A DNA stretch of 64,000 bases from Streptomyces liliifuscus (lineage in GTDB: Bacteria > Actinomycetota > Actinomycetes > Streptomycetales > Streptomycetaceae): assembly GCF_016598615.1 (NCBI RefSeq), contig NZ_CP066831.1, positions 6,262,001 to 6,326,000 on the forward strand. Direction: 5' to 3'. This document shows positions 41,222 to 49,572 of this stretch, one piece after another (position 1 is the first letter of the stretch; the number at the start of each line of letters is the position of its first letter). Under the pieces are notes generated by a model. It was not told the origin of the DNA. It was given only the letters and a program-made list of their open reading frames with translations, and ran no database searches. A program made the position numbers and the translations under genes.

Positions 41222-43582
41222 ATGGCTACCACGACGCCCTCGCGCGGCCGCAGGCGTGCCCCGTCCCGGATGACCCGGGCCGCGGGCAAGGCCGCGGCGC
41301 TGCAGAAACCGCGTGTCATCCTCGCCCTGCTGCTCCTTCTCGCACTCACCAGCGTGATGCTGCTCGACGGCTATCTGCGCGCCGAGGTCGGCGGCGACGA
41401 GCGCGTACGCAGCAACGCCAGTTCGAGCAAGGTCCCCGACAAGGTCCTCGACGGCGGGCCGATCCTCTCCTTCCGGGGCGGCGAGGCGCAGAGCCAGTCC
41501 GTCCCCGAGAAGACCATCGCCCTCACCTTCGACGACGGTCCCAATCCCACCTGGACTCCGCAGATCCTCAAGATCCTGGAGGCGAACGACGTCCCGGGCA
41601 CGTTCTTCGTCGTCGGCTCGATGGTGTCGCGCTATCCGAGCATCGTGAAGGACCTGGTGGACCAGGGCAACGAGATCGGCATCCACACCTTCACGCACGT
41701 CGACCTCTCGTACCAGAGCGACGACCGGATCGCCCGCGAGATGGACCAGACACAGCTCGCGCTCGCGGGCGCGGCGGGCATCACGACCACGCTGTTCCGT
41801 GCTCCGTACTCCTCCGAGGCGGACGCCATCGACAACTACAGCTGGCCCGTCTACAAGAAGCTCGGCGAGGAGGGCTACACCAGCGTCTTCGTCGACACCG
41901 ACAGCGACGACTGGAAGCGCCCTGGCGTCTCGAAGATCATCAAGTGGGCCACGCCGTCGAAGAACAAGGGCGCCTCGGTCCTCTTCCACGACGCGGGCGG
42001 CGAGCGTTCACAGACGGTCAAGGCGCTCGGGACGTACATCAAGAAGATGAAGGCGAAGGGCTACACCTTCACCACCATCAGCGGCGCCATCCGGCAGGGG
42101 AACGGCCAGAACGCCGAGAACGCTCAGAGTGGCCAGGCCGCCCAGAACGGTCAGCAGCCCGGCAGTGAGCAGGGCGAGCAGGGTGAGCAGGCGGGCGGGG
42201 TGGCCCCCGGCGGCCAACAGGGCCAGCTGCCCGGCCAGTCGGGGCAAGCGGGCCAGGCCGGGGGAGTGAACAGCCTCCAGGCCGCCCACCGCACAGCCAC
42301 CGGCACCACCCTCTACGAAGGCAAGGCCCTGGTCGCGGCCGTCGCCGTCGCGGAGTGGACCGTACCGGGGCTGGCGACCGGGCTCGCCGTCGTCGGCGTG
42401 GCCGTCATGGGCCGCTTCGGGATGATGCTGATCCTCGCCCGCAGGCACTACCGGCAGCGCAACAAACGCCGGTTCAGCTGGGGCACGCCCATCACCCGCC
42501 CCGTCAGCGTGATCGTGCCCGCGTACAACGAGAAGGAGTGCATCGCCAACACCCTCAAGTCGCTGGCGCGGAGCACGCATCCGATCGAGGTCATCGTGGT
42601 CGACGACGGGTCGACGGACAACACGTCCGAGATCGCGCGCAGCGCCGCCGAGTCCTTCGGCATGACGAACGTCCGGGTCATCCGCCAGGAGAACGCGGGC
42701 AAGCCGGCCGCCCTCAACAACGGTGTCCGCAGCGCCAGTTACGACATCGTGGTGATGATGGACGGCGACACCGTCTTCGAGGCGGACACCGTACGGCAGT
42801 TGGTGCAGCCCTTCGCCGACCCCGAGGTCGGCGCGGTCGCGGGCAACGCCAAGGTCGGCAACCGCGACACGGTCATCGGCGCCTGGCAGCACATCGAGTA
42901 CGTGATGGGCTTCAACCTCGACCGCCGCATGTACGACCTGCTGCGCTGCATGCCCACCATCCCGGGCGCGATCGGCGCGTTCCGCCGGGAGGCCGTGCTC
43001 GCGGTCGGCGGGATGAGCGAGGACACGCTCGCCGAGGACACCGACATCACCATCGCCATGCACCGGCAGGGCTGGCGGGTCGTCTACCAGGAGCACGCCA
43101 AGGCCTGGACGGAGGCGCCGGGTTCGCTGAAGCAGCTCTGGTCGCAGCGCTACCGCTGGTCGTACGGGACGATGCAGGCGCTGTGGAAGCACCGCAAGTC
43201 CCTTACGGACAAGGGGCCTTCGGGCCGCTTCGGCCGGGTCGGCATGCCGCTCGTCGTCATCTTCCAGATCGTCACGCCGGTCTTCGCCCCGCTCATCGAC
43301 GTGTTCACCCTCTACTCGATGATCTTCATCGACTTCAAGGCGGCCCTGCTCGCCTGGCTGGCCGTCCTCTGCGTCCAACTCGTCTGCGCGGCCTACGCGT
43401 TCCGGCTGGACCACGAGAAGTACCGCTATCTGCTGATGATGCCGCTGCAGCAGCTCGCGTACCGCCAGATGATGTATCTCGTCCTCATCCACTCCTGCAT
43501 CACCGCCCTCACCGGCGGCCGCCTGCGCTGGCAGAAACTGAAGCGCACGGGCGAGGTCGGCACCCCGGCGGGGGTCGGCTGA
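41222..43582 (+). CDS. Polysaccharide deacetylase / GT2 glycosyltransferase fusion
   Basis: This 786-aa protein has an N-terminal helix (about 32-50) and a NodB deacetylase domain: TFDDGP 102-107 and metal-binding H155-TFT-H159, then FRAPYSSE. A Gln/Gly linker (about 290-355) and membrane helices near 380-400 follow. A GT2 processive transferase has VPAYNE (about 432), VVDDGSTD, DGD, AEDTD and QRYRW (about 642), then C-terminal helices. The enzyme pair would make and de-N-acetylate a beta-1,4 or 1,6 hexosamine polymer at the membrane, as with PNAG/chitosan-type synthases. Polymer identity is inferred. Confidence 0.88.
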   Translation: MATTTPSRGRRRAPSRMTRAAGKAAALQKPRVILALLLLLALTSVMLLDGYLRAEVGGDERVRSNASSSKVPDKVLDGGPILSFRGGEAQSQSVPEKTIALTFDDGPNPTWTPQILKILEANDVPGTFFVVGSMVSRYPSIVKDLVDQGNEIGIHTFTHVDLSYQSDDRIAREMDQTQLALAGAAGITTTLFRAPYSSEADAIDNYSWPVYKKLGEEGYTSVFVDTDSDDWKRPGVSKIIKWATPSKNKGASVLFHDAGGERSQTVKALGTYIKKMKAKGYTFTTISGAIRQGNGQNAENAQSGQAAQNGQQPGSEQGEQGEQAGGVAPGGQQGQLPGQSGQAGQAGGVNSLQAAHRTATGTTLYEGKALVAAVAVAEWTVPGLATGLAVVGVAVMGRFGMMLILARRHYRQRNKRRFSWGTPITRPVSVIVPAYNEKECIANTLKSLARSTHPIEVIVVDDGSTDNTSEIARSAAESFGMTNVRVIRQENAGKPAALNNGVRSASYDIVVMMDGDTVFEADTVRQLVQPFADPEVGAVAGNAKVGNRDTVIGAWQHIEYVMGFNLDRRMYDLLRCMPTIPGAIGAFRREAVLAVGGMSEDTLAEDTDITIAMHRQGWRVVYQEHAKAWTEAPGSLKQLWSQRYRWSYGTMQALWKHRKSLTDKGPSGRFGRVGMPLVVIFQIVTPVFAPLIDVFTLYSMIFIDFKAALLAWLAVLCVQLVCAAYAFRLDHEKYRYLLMMPLQQLAYRQMMYLVLIHSCITALTGGRLRWQKLKRTGEVGTPAGVG

Positions 43583-44883
43583 TGAGCTGGGGGACGGATC
43601 AGCCGGGCCATCCGCAGGACCATCCACAGGGCTACGGCTACGGGTACGGCCAGCCGCAACAGCCGTACGGCCAGCCGCAGTACGGCGGCCGGCCGTACCC
43701 CCAGCAGTACGCCGGCCACGACCAGCAGTGGTACGCACCGGAGTACGTACCGGAGCAGGCGACGGCGGACTACACGGCGCACCCCGCGCCGGAACCGGAG
43801 ACGGAGCCGGAGCCGGAGCCCGAACCGGTCCCCGACGCACCGCCGAAGCCCGTCGGCCGTGACCGCTACTTCGACACCCTCCGCGCGGTCGCCCTGGTCC
43901 GCGTCGTCACGTACCACACCTTCGGCTGGGCCTGGGCGGGCATGGTCTTCCCCTCCATGGGGATCATGTTCGCGCTGGCCGGCACGCTGATGGCGAAGTC
44001 GCTCGAACGGCCCGCCCTCAAGGTGATCAGGAGCCGGATCCGCCGGCTTCTGCCGCCCTTCTGGTTCTGGGGCTTCTTCGTCGTGGTCGCGATGCTGATC
44101 CACGGCTGGATGCCCGGCTGGCAGATCGTCTACTGGATCGTGCCGCTCGGCGATCCGCCGGGCAACGCGTGGGGCGAGCAGGCCTGGGAGATCCTCTGGT
44201 ACCTGCGGACGTACCTGTGGTTCGTCCTGCTCTCGCCCCTGCTCCTGAGGGTGTTCAGGCTGGCCCCGGTCGGGGTCCTCGTCCTCTCTCTCGCCCCGAT
44301 CCTGGTCGTCCACTTCCTGTGGGAGCCGCCGGACAACCGCTTCGGGAGCGCGCTCACCGACCTGGCCACCTTCCTCTTCTGCTGGATCCTCGGCTTCGCG
44401 CACCGCGACGGCGTCCTGCAGCGGCTGAAGCCGTTCGCCGTCGTCGTCCTCTCGCTCGCCGCGATCGGCTACGGCGGCTGGTACGCCTTCACGCACCAGG
44501 CCGAGACGGGTTCGTACGACCTCGACGACATCCCGCTCGCGCAGGCCTTCTGGTCGGCGGGGTTCGTGACGCTCCTGATGTACGCGAAGGCGCACTTCCG
44601 GATCGACTTCGCCGGGCCGGCCCACTTCAGGCGCCTCGACCGGATCGTGACGATCTTCAACGCCCGTGCCGTGACCCTCTACCTCTGGCACGAGATCGCA
44701 CTGATCCTGGCCGTCCCGCTGATCGACCAGTTCTGGAACGTGCCGGCCTTCGAGACGTATCTGCCGCTGGAGAGCCAGTGGTTCATGTTCGGCATCGGCT
44801 GGATCCTCATCGCCGTGTTCATCCTGCTCTGCGGCTGGGTGGAGGACGTGGCGGCGAAGAAGAAGCCGAGGCTCCTGCCCTGA
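43582..44883 (+). CDS. Acyltransferase-3 family membrane protein
   Basis: This 433-aa protein starts at ATG 43582 (1 bp overlap with the fusion gene stop). A Gln/Tyr/Pro/Glu-rich cytosolic region (1-95) precedes an acyltransferase-3 domain: RYFDTLRAVALVRVVTYH, where the His after Val-Thr-Tyr is the family's catalytic position, then FALAGTLMAKSL and about ten helices. It probably O-acylates the polymer made by the upstream fusion enzyme. Confidence 0.85.
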   Translation: MSWGTDQPGHPQDHPQGYGYGYGQPQQPYGQPQYGGRPYPQQYAGHDQQWYAPEYVPEQATADYTAHPAPEPETEPEPEPEPVPDAPPKPVGRDRYFDTLRAVALVRVVTYHTFGWAWAGMVFPSMGIMFALAGTLMAKSLERPALKVIRSRIRRLLPPFWFWGFFVVVAMLIHGWMPGWQIVYWIVPLGDPPGNAWGEQAWEILWYLRTYLWFVLLSPLLLRVFRLAPVGVLVLSLAPILVVHFLWEPPDNRFGSALTDLATFLFCWILGFAHRDGVLQRLKPFAVVVLSLAAIGYGGWYAFTHQAETGSYDLDDIPLAQAFWSAGFVTLLMYAKAHFRIDFAGPAHFRRLDRIVTIFNARAVTLYLWHEIALILAVPLIDQFWNVPAFETYLPLESQWFMFGIGWILIAVFILLCGWVEDVAAKKKPRLLP

Positions 44884-44931
44884 GGGGCGTTGCGAGAGCC
44901 GCCCTCGCGGCGGCGTTCCGACCGGCGTACG

Positions 44932-44948
44932 GGCCGGGTGCTGGAGAG
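44932..44948. repeat. attL core of the integrated element
   Basis: GGCCGGGTGCTGGAGAG is an exact 17-bp copy of 61542-61558 in direct orientation. Left-flanking GTACG extends the chromosome-side arm of a palindrome whose other arm lies beyond the right copy at 61560-61573. Confidence 0.8.
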
Positions 44949-45019
44949 AGACGCGGACTGTCACGACGGGTTGGGTGTCTGACCTGTACGTTTCCTGTCT
45001 GCGCGCCCCTGCGACACTC

Positions 45020-45040
45020 AACTTCGCCGCGTATTTGCCG
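45020..45040. repeat. Candidate integrase arm-type site, left
   Basis: A 21-bp sequence with core CGTATTTGCCG matches 61350-61370 in the same orientation with one mismatch. The two copies sit inside the element, 71 bp and 171 bp from the core sites, as arm-type binding sites would. An alternative att core was considered and is less favoured. Confidence 0.5.
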
Positions 45041-45070
45041 GAAGGGGTCGTTCCGCACGTCCAACGCCCG

Positions 45071-45212
45071 AGGCGAGAGCAGTATGCCAAGAGGGCTGCA
45101 ACACCCCGCGGATGGGTGTTGCAGCCCTCTGGACCGGACACCCCGGACACTGTCCCTTTAGGGCTGTCCGATGCATTCACCCAGGTCAGGGCGGCAAGCG
45201 GACAGTCAGATA
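45071..45212. repeat. Cassette repeat A
   Basis: This is the best-preserved copy of a repeat of about 140 bp also seen at 46391-46492, 46669-46720 (partial) and 47800-47944. It starts GCGAGAGCAG and contains a perfect 17-bp stem (45090-45106 with 45114-45130, core GGCTGCAACACCC) over a 7-nt loop. CCGGACAC repeats follow, and it ends GCGGACAGTCAG. It lies downstream of a cargo gene and can act as a terminator. Confidence 0.75.
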
Positions 45213-45303
45213 CATGGACGCTGCTCTGGAGGCCGATGGTTGTGTCGATGGCTACTGAACGGGGGTAGGCCAGCCATGTGGCCCGCAGGTGATCGAATTT
45301 GGG

Positions 45304-45648
45304 TTACGCCTGTCGGGGAACCACATGCCAGGCATCGGTCCAGTCCTTCTGGCGGCACTCCAAGACCCTCTCTCGCTCCCGAGCCCGCGCAACTGCCCGC
45401 ATATACGGCTTGTGCGCTGTCATTCCGAGTGTTACCGCTGCACCTATGAGAGCGGCAGCGATCATTAGCAGGGGCAGGGCGTACAGCGCAATCCATGTCG
45501 CCATAGCAGCTAGCCCGACCGCGAGTAGGTAGAGCAAACCCGATGTCGCTTTCAGCAGCGCATCAACCCGCCGCTCAGCGTAATGGCGGTCTAGTTCTGC
45601 CTGAGGTGGTGGCGGCATGTTGTTGGTGGGCAGCGTAGGGTCGGCCAT
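45304..45648 (-). CDS. Small membrane protein, AICE cargo
   Basis: This 114-aa protein has two adjacent helices (about 35-55 and 58-78) between polar ends. ATG 45648 has AAGGAG at good spacing. It is the leftmost gene of the element and transcribed toward attL. Function not recognised. Flanked on one side by cassette repeat A. Could be a surface-exclusion or defence accessory protein; no motif supports either. Confidence 0.6.
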   Translation of the reverse strand: MADPTLPTNNMPPPPQAELDRHYAERRVDALLKATSGLLYLLAVGLAAMATWIALYALPLLMIAAALIGAAVTLGMTAHKPYMRAVARARERERVLECRQKDWTDAWHVVPRQA

Positions 45649-45863
45649 GTGCGGTTCTCCTTAGCGTGACCGCACGAGAGGGCTTCGGGCGACGGAACCT
45701 TGGCAGTGACTGCGCTCGAAGCCCTTCGTGCTGCTGGCCCCCGGAGAGCTCTTGTTGTCCGACACGGGCACCGCAGTTGGCGGTAAGCGGTCGGCCATGT
45801 GAGCGATGAGCTCCAGGAGGCATCTTCAAGTCATCAGCCTGAGGTGACCCCAGTTCTCTCGAT

Positions 45864-45880
45864 GTCAGCAAATGGCTGAC
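45864..45880. promoter_or_regulatory. Inverted repeat, candidate operator
   Basis: GTCAGC (45864-45869) and GCTGAC (45875-45880) are perfect 6-bp arms with a 5-bp spacer, ending 22 bp before the ATG at 45903. The downstream product has a helix-turn-helix-like segment and could bind here (inference). Confidence 0.35.
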
Positions 45881-45902
45881 GCCGGTCAGGCACCCTGCTG
45901 CT

Positions 45903-46370
45903 ATGAGCCCATCAACCTACGAAGAGCGGATGCGGAACCTGCTCGTATACCGGTCTTCGGCCGCACTGTCCCTTGCCGACGCGCTCAGAAACCTTGCTGA
46001 CCCTCTGTCAGAAACTGCGAGCGACCCGAAGTTCTGGCCAGGCATTCGCACAACGGTCAATGATCTGGAAGCGTCGAACTGTGCAGTGTTCAGACAGGGG
46101 GGCATGTCCTGGGACGCTCTCGCAAGCTTCTACAGCGTGTCGAAGCAGTCGCTGCATCGTCGGCTCTCCGCTAGAGCTGATGTAGCGGTAGTGAACGCTC
46201 AGAGATTTGCAGAGATCTACGAGTCGGATCTGCGGCTCGGGGCAAGGCTTCTTGCGCGCCCTGCCCCGACAGCCGAAGACATGTTGGATGCCGCTGGATT
46301 TCTAGCTCCAGTATGGGATCGTCGGCGCCATACACCCCTTTGGTGGTGGGATGACAGCGACTATGAATAG
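45903..46370 (+). CDS. Hypothetical protein with helix-turn-helix-like segment, AICE cargo
   Basis: This 155-aa protein has a segment GMSWDALASFYSVSKQSLHR at about residues 67-86, with the spacing of a helix-turn-helix (YSVSKQSLHRRL as recognition helix). An aromatic C-terminus (TPLWWWDD) is unusual. Codon bias is weaker than in the transfer genes. It is flanked by cassette repeats. A small DNA-binding regulator is likely; alternatives exist. Confidence 0.55.
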   Translation: MSPSTYEERMRNLLVYRSSAALSLADALRNLADPLSETASDPKFWPGIRTTVNDLEASNCAVFRQGGMSWDALASFYSVSKQSLHRRLSARADVAVVNAQRFAEIYESDLRLGARLLARPAPTAEDMLDAAGFLAPVWDRRRHTPLWWWDDSDYE

Positions 46371-46390
46371 ATCTCAATCGATGACGTAGC

Positions 46391-46492
46391 CCCGGGTGTT
46401 GCAGCCCTCTGGATCGGACACACCAGGCACTGTCCCTTTGTGGGTGTCCGGTCCATCCATGCAGTTCTGAGCCCTAACCAGACAGTCGCCCA
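46391..46492. repeat. Cassette repeat B
   Basis: The segment GGGTGTTGCAGCCCTCTGGA at 46395-46414 matches repeat A and is followed by CGGACAC...GGGTGTCCGGTCC. The left arm of the A-type stem is missing. It lies directly downstream of the gene ending at 46370. Confidence 0.7.
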
Positions 46493-46559
46493 CGTGGGAC
46501 ACAGTGTGGTGCCCTCGCTGCGCGGTGTGCTGTGCCGTGGTTACCGTCTTGCTGCACGC

Positions 46560-46676
46560 TTACGTGTCCGTCAGCAAATCCTGAAACTGAGGGCAGTCGA
46601 TCGCGTGCCACTCCGGCACGAGAATCTCATCAGCGTTCGTGACGACCTCCGCCCAGATCTCGTACGGCGTGCCGAG
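46560..46676 (-). pseudogene. Possible C-terminal gene remnant
   Basis: A frame reading GTPYEIWAEVVTNADEILV and ending QFQDLLTDT has coding-like composition, but no start or ribosome site: it emerges from repeat D. It may be the end of a cassette gene cut off by recombination at the repeat. The product is not recognised. Confidence 0.3.
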
Positions 46677-46720
46677 AGGGCTGCGGCACTCGGGGGCAGC
46701 TCTCTGGACCGGACGCATCC
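46669..46720. repeat. Cassette repeat D, degenerate and partial
   Basis: GTGCCGAGAGGGCTGC followed by GGCAGCTCTCTGGACCGGAC matches the stem and start of the CCGGAC block of repeats A and C with several changes. It supports a fourth cassette junction. Confidence 0.5.
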
Positions 46721-46838
46721 CAGATCTTGGACGCTCCGTGATTTTGCCTCTAGGGCGGCAGTGGTCGCTATTCGGCATGCGCGGATGACGCCGATATTCC
46801 TTCTGACTTCGGGTTGCTGGCCGGTACGCTCACCGGAT

Positions 46839-47714
46839 ATGACCAGTGCGCCGCGCCCACGCTTCTCCGTCCGTGCGGGCCTCGTCGACCGTGTCGACGA
46901 AGGCCCCTTCGCGGATGTGCCTCCCCACCTTGCCTCACCCCTGCAGGAGTGGGTGCGGGAAACGCTGTCCCCCCGCGGATACCCGGATGAGGAGGCCGCA
47001 CGGGTGCTATGCCTGCGTTTGCGCCTCACGGTGACAGCCAACCGAACCTACAGTCATACCGAGGCGCTTACATCGGTGCGGGGGGCGGCTCTCCTCGATG
47101 TGGTAGACGCGTTGCTGGCCTACCACGCGCAGAAGTGGCCAGCCAATGGTTCCAAGAGGGACTACACCATGGCGGTGACCCTGAGCCAGATCCTCGATGA
47201 AGGTGGTTCTGCGTACAGGATTAGCGAAGACCTCGATGGTCTGGAAGAACGTGTAACCGCTGCGGTCCGTGATGCCGTCCGTCAGACACTTGTCGACGCA
47301 GCGGCCAGGACCTCCGCTGGATCTGCCGCCGACCACCTTGCGAGCGCATGGAGTGCTGCGTACGGCCGGCTCCCGGATCCGGAGCGGGCGTACGGCGAGG
47401 CGATCAAGGCGGTCGAGTCTGCCGCGCACGTCGTCATCGAGCCGAACAACACGAAGGCGACGCTGGGGACCATGCTCGGAGTCCTGCGTAACGCTCCTGC
47501 GAAGTTCACCACCGCGCTCTTTACCCCGGCAGGGAAGGACCCGATCAGCCTGGTGGAAGCGATGATGCGGGCCTTGTGGGAGGGGCAGACCTCACGGCAT
47601 GGCGCACAGACCGGCACTGTGCCCGAGACTCTTGAGGCCGCGCGGGCCGGTGTTCACCTTGCCGCCACGCTCGTGCAGTGGTTCACATCCGGCGTGGTGA
47701 CTCGCAAGCCGTGA
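46839..47714 (+). CDS. Abortive-infection-like protein, AICE cargo
   Basis: This 291-aa protein's C-terminal half (YGRLPDPERAYGEAIKAVES, KATLGTMLGVL, LWEGQTSRHG, AAVHLAATLVQWF-type) resembles the HEPN-like C-terminal domain in abortive infection (Abi/AbiJ-like) proteins. The N-terminal half is polar and not recognised. ATG 46839 has only a weak ribosome site; leaderless initiation is possible. Longer upstream frames have no coding character. Role as phage defence is an inference from the domain type and the cargo location. Confidence 0.6.
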   Translation: MTSAPRPRFSVRAGLVDRVDEGPFADVPPHLASPLQEWVRETLSPRGYPDEEAARVLCLRLRLTVTANRTYSHTEALTSVRGAALLDVVDALLAYHAQKWPANGSKRDYTMAVTLSQILDEGGSAYRISEDLDGLEERVTAAVRDAVRQTLVDAAARTSAGSAADHLASAWSAAYGRLPDPERAYGEAIKAVESAAHVVIEPNNTKATLGTMLGVLRNAPAKFTTALFTPAGKDPISLVEAMMRALWEGQTSRHGAQTGTVPETLEAARAGVHLAATLVQWFTSGVVTRKP

Positions 47715-47799
47715 GGCCATCGAGCAAGGCCGCGGCTGCTGGAATACCGGCGGGCGACCTCCATCAACTCGACTTCCCGGGTGTGTCTCACAGGACCTG

Positions 47800-47944
47800 G
47801 GCGAGAGCAGCATGCCGAGAAGGCTGCAACACCCAGCGCCTTTTGCTGCAGCCCAATGGACCGGACACACCGGACACTGGCTCTTTGAGGGTGTCCGGTC
47901 CGTTTACGCAGGCTAGGGCTTTAGTCGGACAGTCGGACACACCG
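47800..47944. repeat. Cassette repeat C
   Basis: This copy begins GCGAGAGCAGCATGCCGAGA and continues GGCTGCAACACCC, ACCGGACACACCGGACACTG and GGGTGTCCGGTCC. It ends with CGGACAGTCGGACAC (47927-47941), the exact reverse complement of a 15-mer found twice at the 3' end of the rep ATPase gene. It lies between the Abi-like gene and the convergent gene at 48033. Confidence 0.72.
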
Positions 47945-48032
47945 CGAGGCCGTTCGACGCTTGCACGTGCATGCGCCACGCTGGTTGCCGTGGCGCTCGC
48001 AGGCTCACGCGGCGGGTGCTCAGGCATCGGTA

Positions 48033-48680
48033 TCAGCGGGTAGTCTCGTCGTCCGCGGCTGGAACAGAGCCCATGGGATACCTATCGCGGATCAACTCCA
48101 CAAGATCACGTTGCACTTGGCTTAAGGAGCGGAAAGCCTCAGTGGTTTCGGCCAGTGCTGCTAGCAACGTCTCCCGGTCGCGTGTCTTCGCGACTTCAGC
48201 ACGGTTCTGCTCGACCCACTCCTTGCGTCGCAACACCGATTTCTCGAAAGACGAAAGCAGGTCAGGGCAGTAAATCTGCATCATGCTGCGCAGACTTCGC
48301 CGCTTGGCTTGCAGGCGTTTCTGACGGCGCCAGCGCTGAGTCAGTGGAGCAGGCTGCTCGAAGCGGTTGCGAAGTTCCTTAGTGATCTCCTCGACGTACC
48401 CGGATCGGCCGTGCGTGACACGCCACCCAGTAGTCATGTTCGACAAACTTGCAAGAACCCTTATTTCTTGCCGGTTTGGCTCGCCTTCCCTGAGGCGAGC
48501 CATCAAGTAGTCCATGGTATGGACAGTTGCGGTGCACCAATCATTTAAGATCGCGTGCAGCTCCATGAGCGCTTCGTGGAACGTGGGCCACTCGGGGTCT
48601 TTGGCACCTTGGTTCTTGAGCCCCTTTGCTACGGCGCTAGCGGTACGTGCGACGACGGTCGCTTCTGGACCTGGCAGCAT
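48033..48680 (-). CDS. Hypothetical protein, AICE cargo
   Basis: This 215-aa protein is Arg/Glu-rich and largely helical: LKNQGAKDPEWPTFHEALMELH, RWRRQKRLQAKRRSLRSMMQIYC, then a coiled coil. It has no signal or membrane helix. ATG 48680 was chosen over a TTG at 48710. No known domain is recognised. Its place next to the Abi-like gene and cassette repeat C suggests accessory cargo. Confidence 0.55.
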   Translation of the reverse strand: MLPGPEATVVARTASAVAKGLKNQGAKDPEWPTFHEALMELHAILNDWCTATVHTMDYLMARLREGEPNRQEIRVLASLSNMTTGWRVTHGRSGYVEEITKELRNRFEQPAPLTQRWRRQKRLQAKRRSLRSMMQIYCPDLLSSFEKSVLRRKEWVEQNRAEVAKTRDRETLLAALAETTEAFRSLSQVQRDLVELIRDRYPMGSVPAADDETTR

Positions 48681-49020
48681 GGCCCCCCCGGGGCTCTGTA
48701 GGTAGGGCAAGTGTGCCTAGCGCCTGTTCCGGGCGCCAGATGGTGACTACGTCTTTGCTTGGCTGCAATACTCGGTCAGCCTTGCCGGCCGCTACTTCCG
48801 TCCGTGGCGCCTTGCGGGCGGCGAGTCCGTCATGGTCCGACGGTGCCATGCCGACTGGTGGTCAGGAACTGCGCTTCCCGTGCAGGGGGAGGCGATCCTG
48901 CGGCTCGGATTCCTACTGGCTTCACGGGACCCGATCGGCCGTCGACGCGCGAGCGTAGCGAGCGCCAAGGGGCGTGCGGCCGCAGGCCGCTCCATTAGCC
49001 CTGGAGAGTGGCCGTTGGCG
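48681..49020. other. Gene-free region between cargo and regulatory genes
   Basis: A 340-bp stretch without a convincing gene. A plus-strand frame (reading DYVFAWLQYSVSLAG) has no start or ribosome site and ends in a low-complexity Arg/Ala/Ser tail; possibly a decayed gene. Confidence 0.4.
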
Positions 49021-49563
49021 TCAAGCTGCGGAGGTCGCAGGTGATGCGTAGCAGACAGCATCTGTACGACCCCCGTCGCCGTAGGCGTGAGTCGTTAGCC
49101 CTAGCTTTTGCCAGCCAAGACGCTCGTATAGCCGGATGGCGGCCGTGTCCTTCGCCATGACGTCGAGGACGAGACGAGTCCCTTTCTGTTCGGCATATTC
49201 GGTGGCGGCGCGAACAAGTCGCTCGCCAATCGCACTTTTGCGTGCGCCACGGATCACGAAGAGCCTGGCCATTACGGCGGTTTTCTCCTCGATCCCCTGC
49301 CCATGCTTGAGCCAGAGTGACACCGCCTCTTCGCCATTTGAACGGCTAACGGCGACGTGTCCAACGACGCTCCCTTCAAGTTCCGCGATCCAGGCTTGAA
49401 TTAGGCCTGGAGGCGTGAGCCATACCTCCGGGTGGTCCACCCCCTCTACGGGGTAACCATCTGTGGCGTGAACTTCCACAAGCGCTGCTGCCGCCTCGGG
49501 GATGTCGAGATCTCGGCGTGGGCGGATGATTGGAGCACTGGTGCTGAAGTTTTTCTGATTCAT
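49021..49563 (-). CDS. GNAT-family acetyltransferase, AICE regulatory pair
   Basis: This 180-aa protein has GNAT motifs: VVGHVAVSRSNGEE (strand 4), VMARLFVIRGARKSAIGERLV (motif A, degenerate acetyl-CoA loop with ARKSAIG) and LYERLGWQK (motif B). ATG 49563 has AAGGAGGG. It lies 9 bp after the GntR gene, so they share a transcript. The substrate is unknown; GntR/GNAT pairs recur in streptomycete elements. Confidence 0.82.
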   Translation of the reverse strand: MNQKNFSTSAPIIRPRRDLDIPEAAAALVEVHATDGYPVEGVDHPEVWLTPPGLIQAWIAELEGSVVGHVAVSRSNGEEAVSLWLKHGQGIEEKTAVMARLFVIRGARKSAIGERLVRAATEYAEQKGTRLVLDVMAKDTAAIRLYERLGWQKLGLTTHAYGDGGRTDAVCYASPATSAA

Positions 49564-49572
49564 TTTCCCTCC

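Larger units (their letters stand above)
44884..45303. other. Left boundary region of the integrative element
   Basis: This 420-bp stretch holds the chromosome-side flank (to 44931), the attL core (44932-44948), the left candidate integrase arm site (45020-45040) and cassette repeat A (45071-45212). No supported gene lies here. The frame crossing it reads through the repeat and has no coding character. Confidence 0.65.
46371..46838. other. Inter-cassette region with repeats B and D
   Basis: This 468-bp stretch holds cassette repeat B (46391-46492), partial repeat D (46669-46720) and a possible gene remnant on the minus strand (46560-46676). No intact gene is supported. Confidence 0.6.

Noticed and set aside
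44884..45019. A tRNA gene at the insertion site
   Set aside because: AICEs usually enter tRNA genes, but no cloverleaf is visible near either end.
45020..45040. The 21-bp repeat as the att core
   Set aside because: It has a mismatch, and the 17-bp repeat is exact and its flanks rebuild a palindrome. Kept as an arm-site candidate.
44975..45268. 97-codon frame at the left end, and a similar one at 47678-48043
   Set aside because: Both read through the cassette repeats in the same register, giving similar peptides because the DNA repeats, not because they are genes.
48711..49020. A plus-strand gene reading DYVFAWLQYSVS
   Set aside because: No start codon or ribosome site, and a low-complexity tail.
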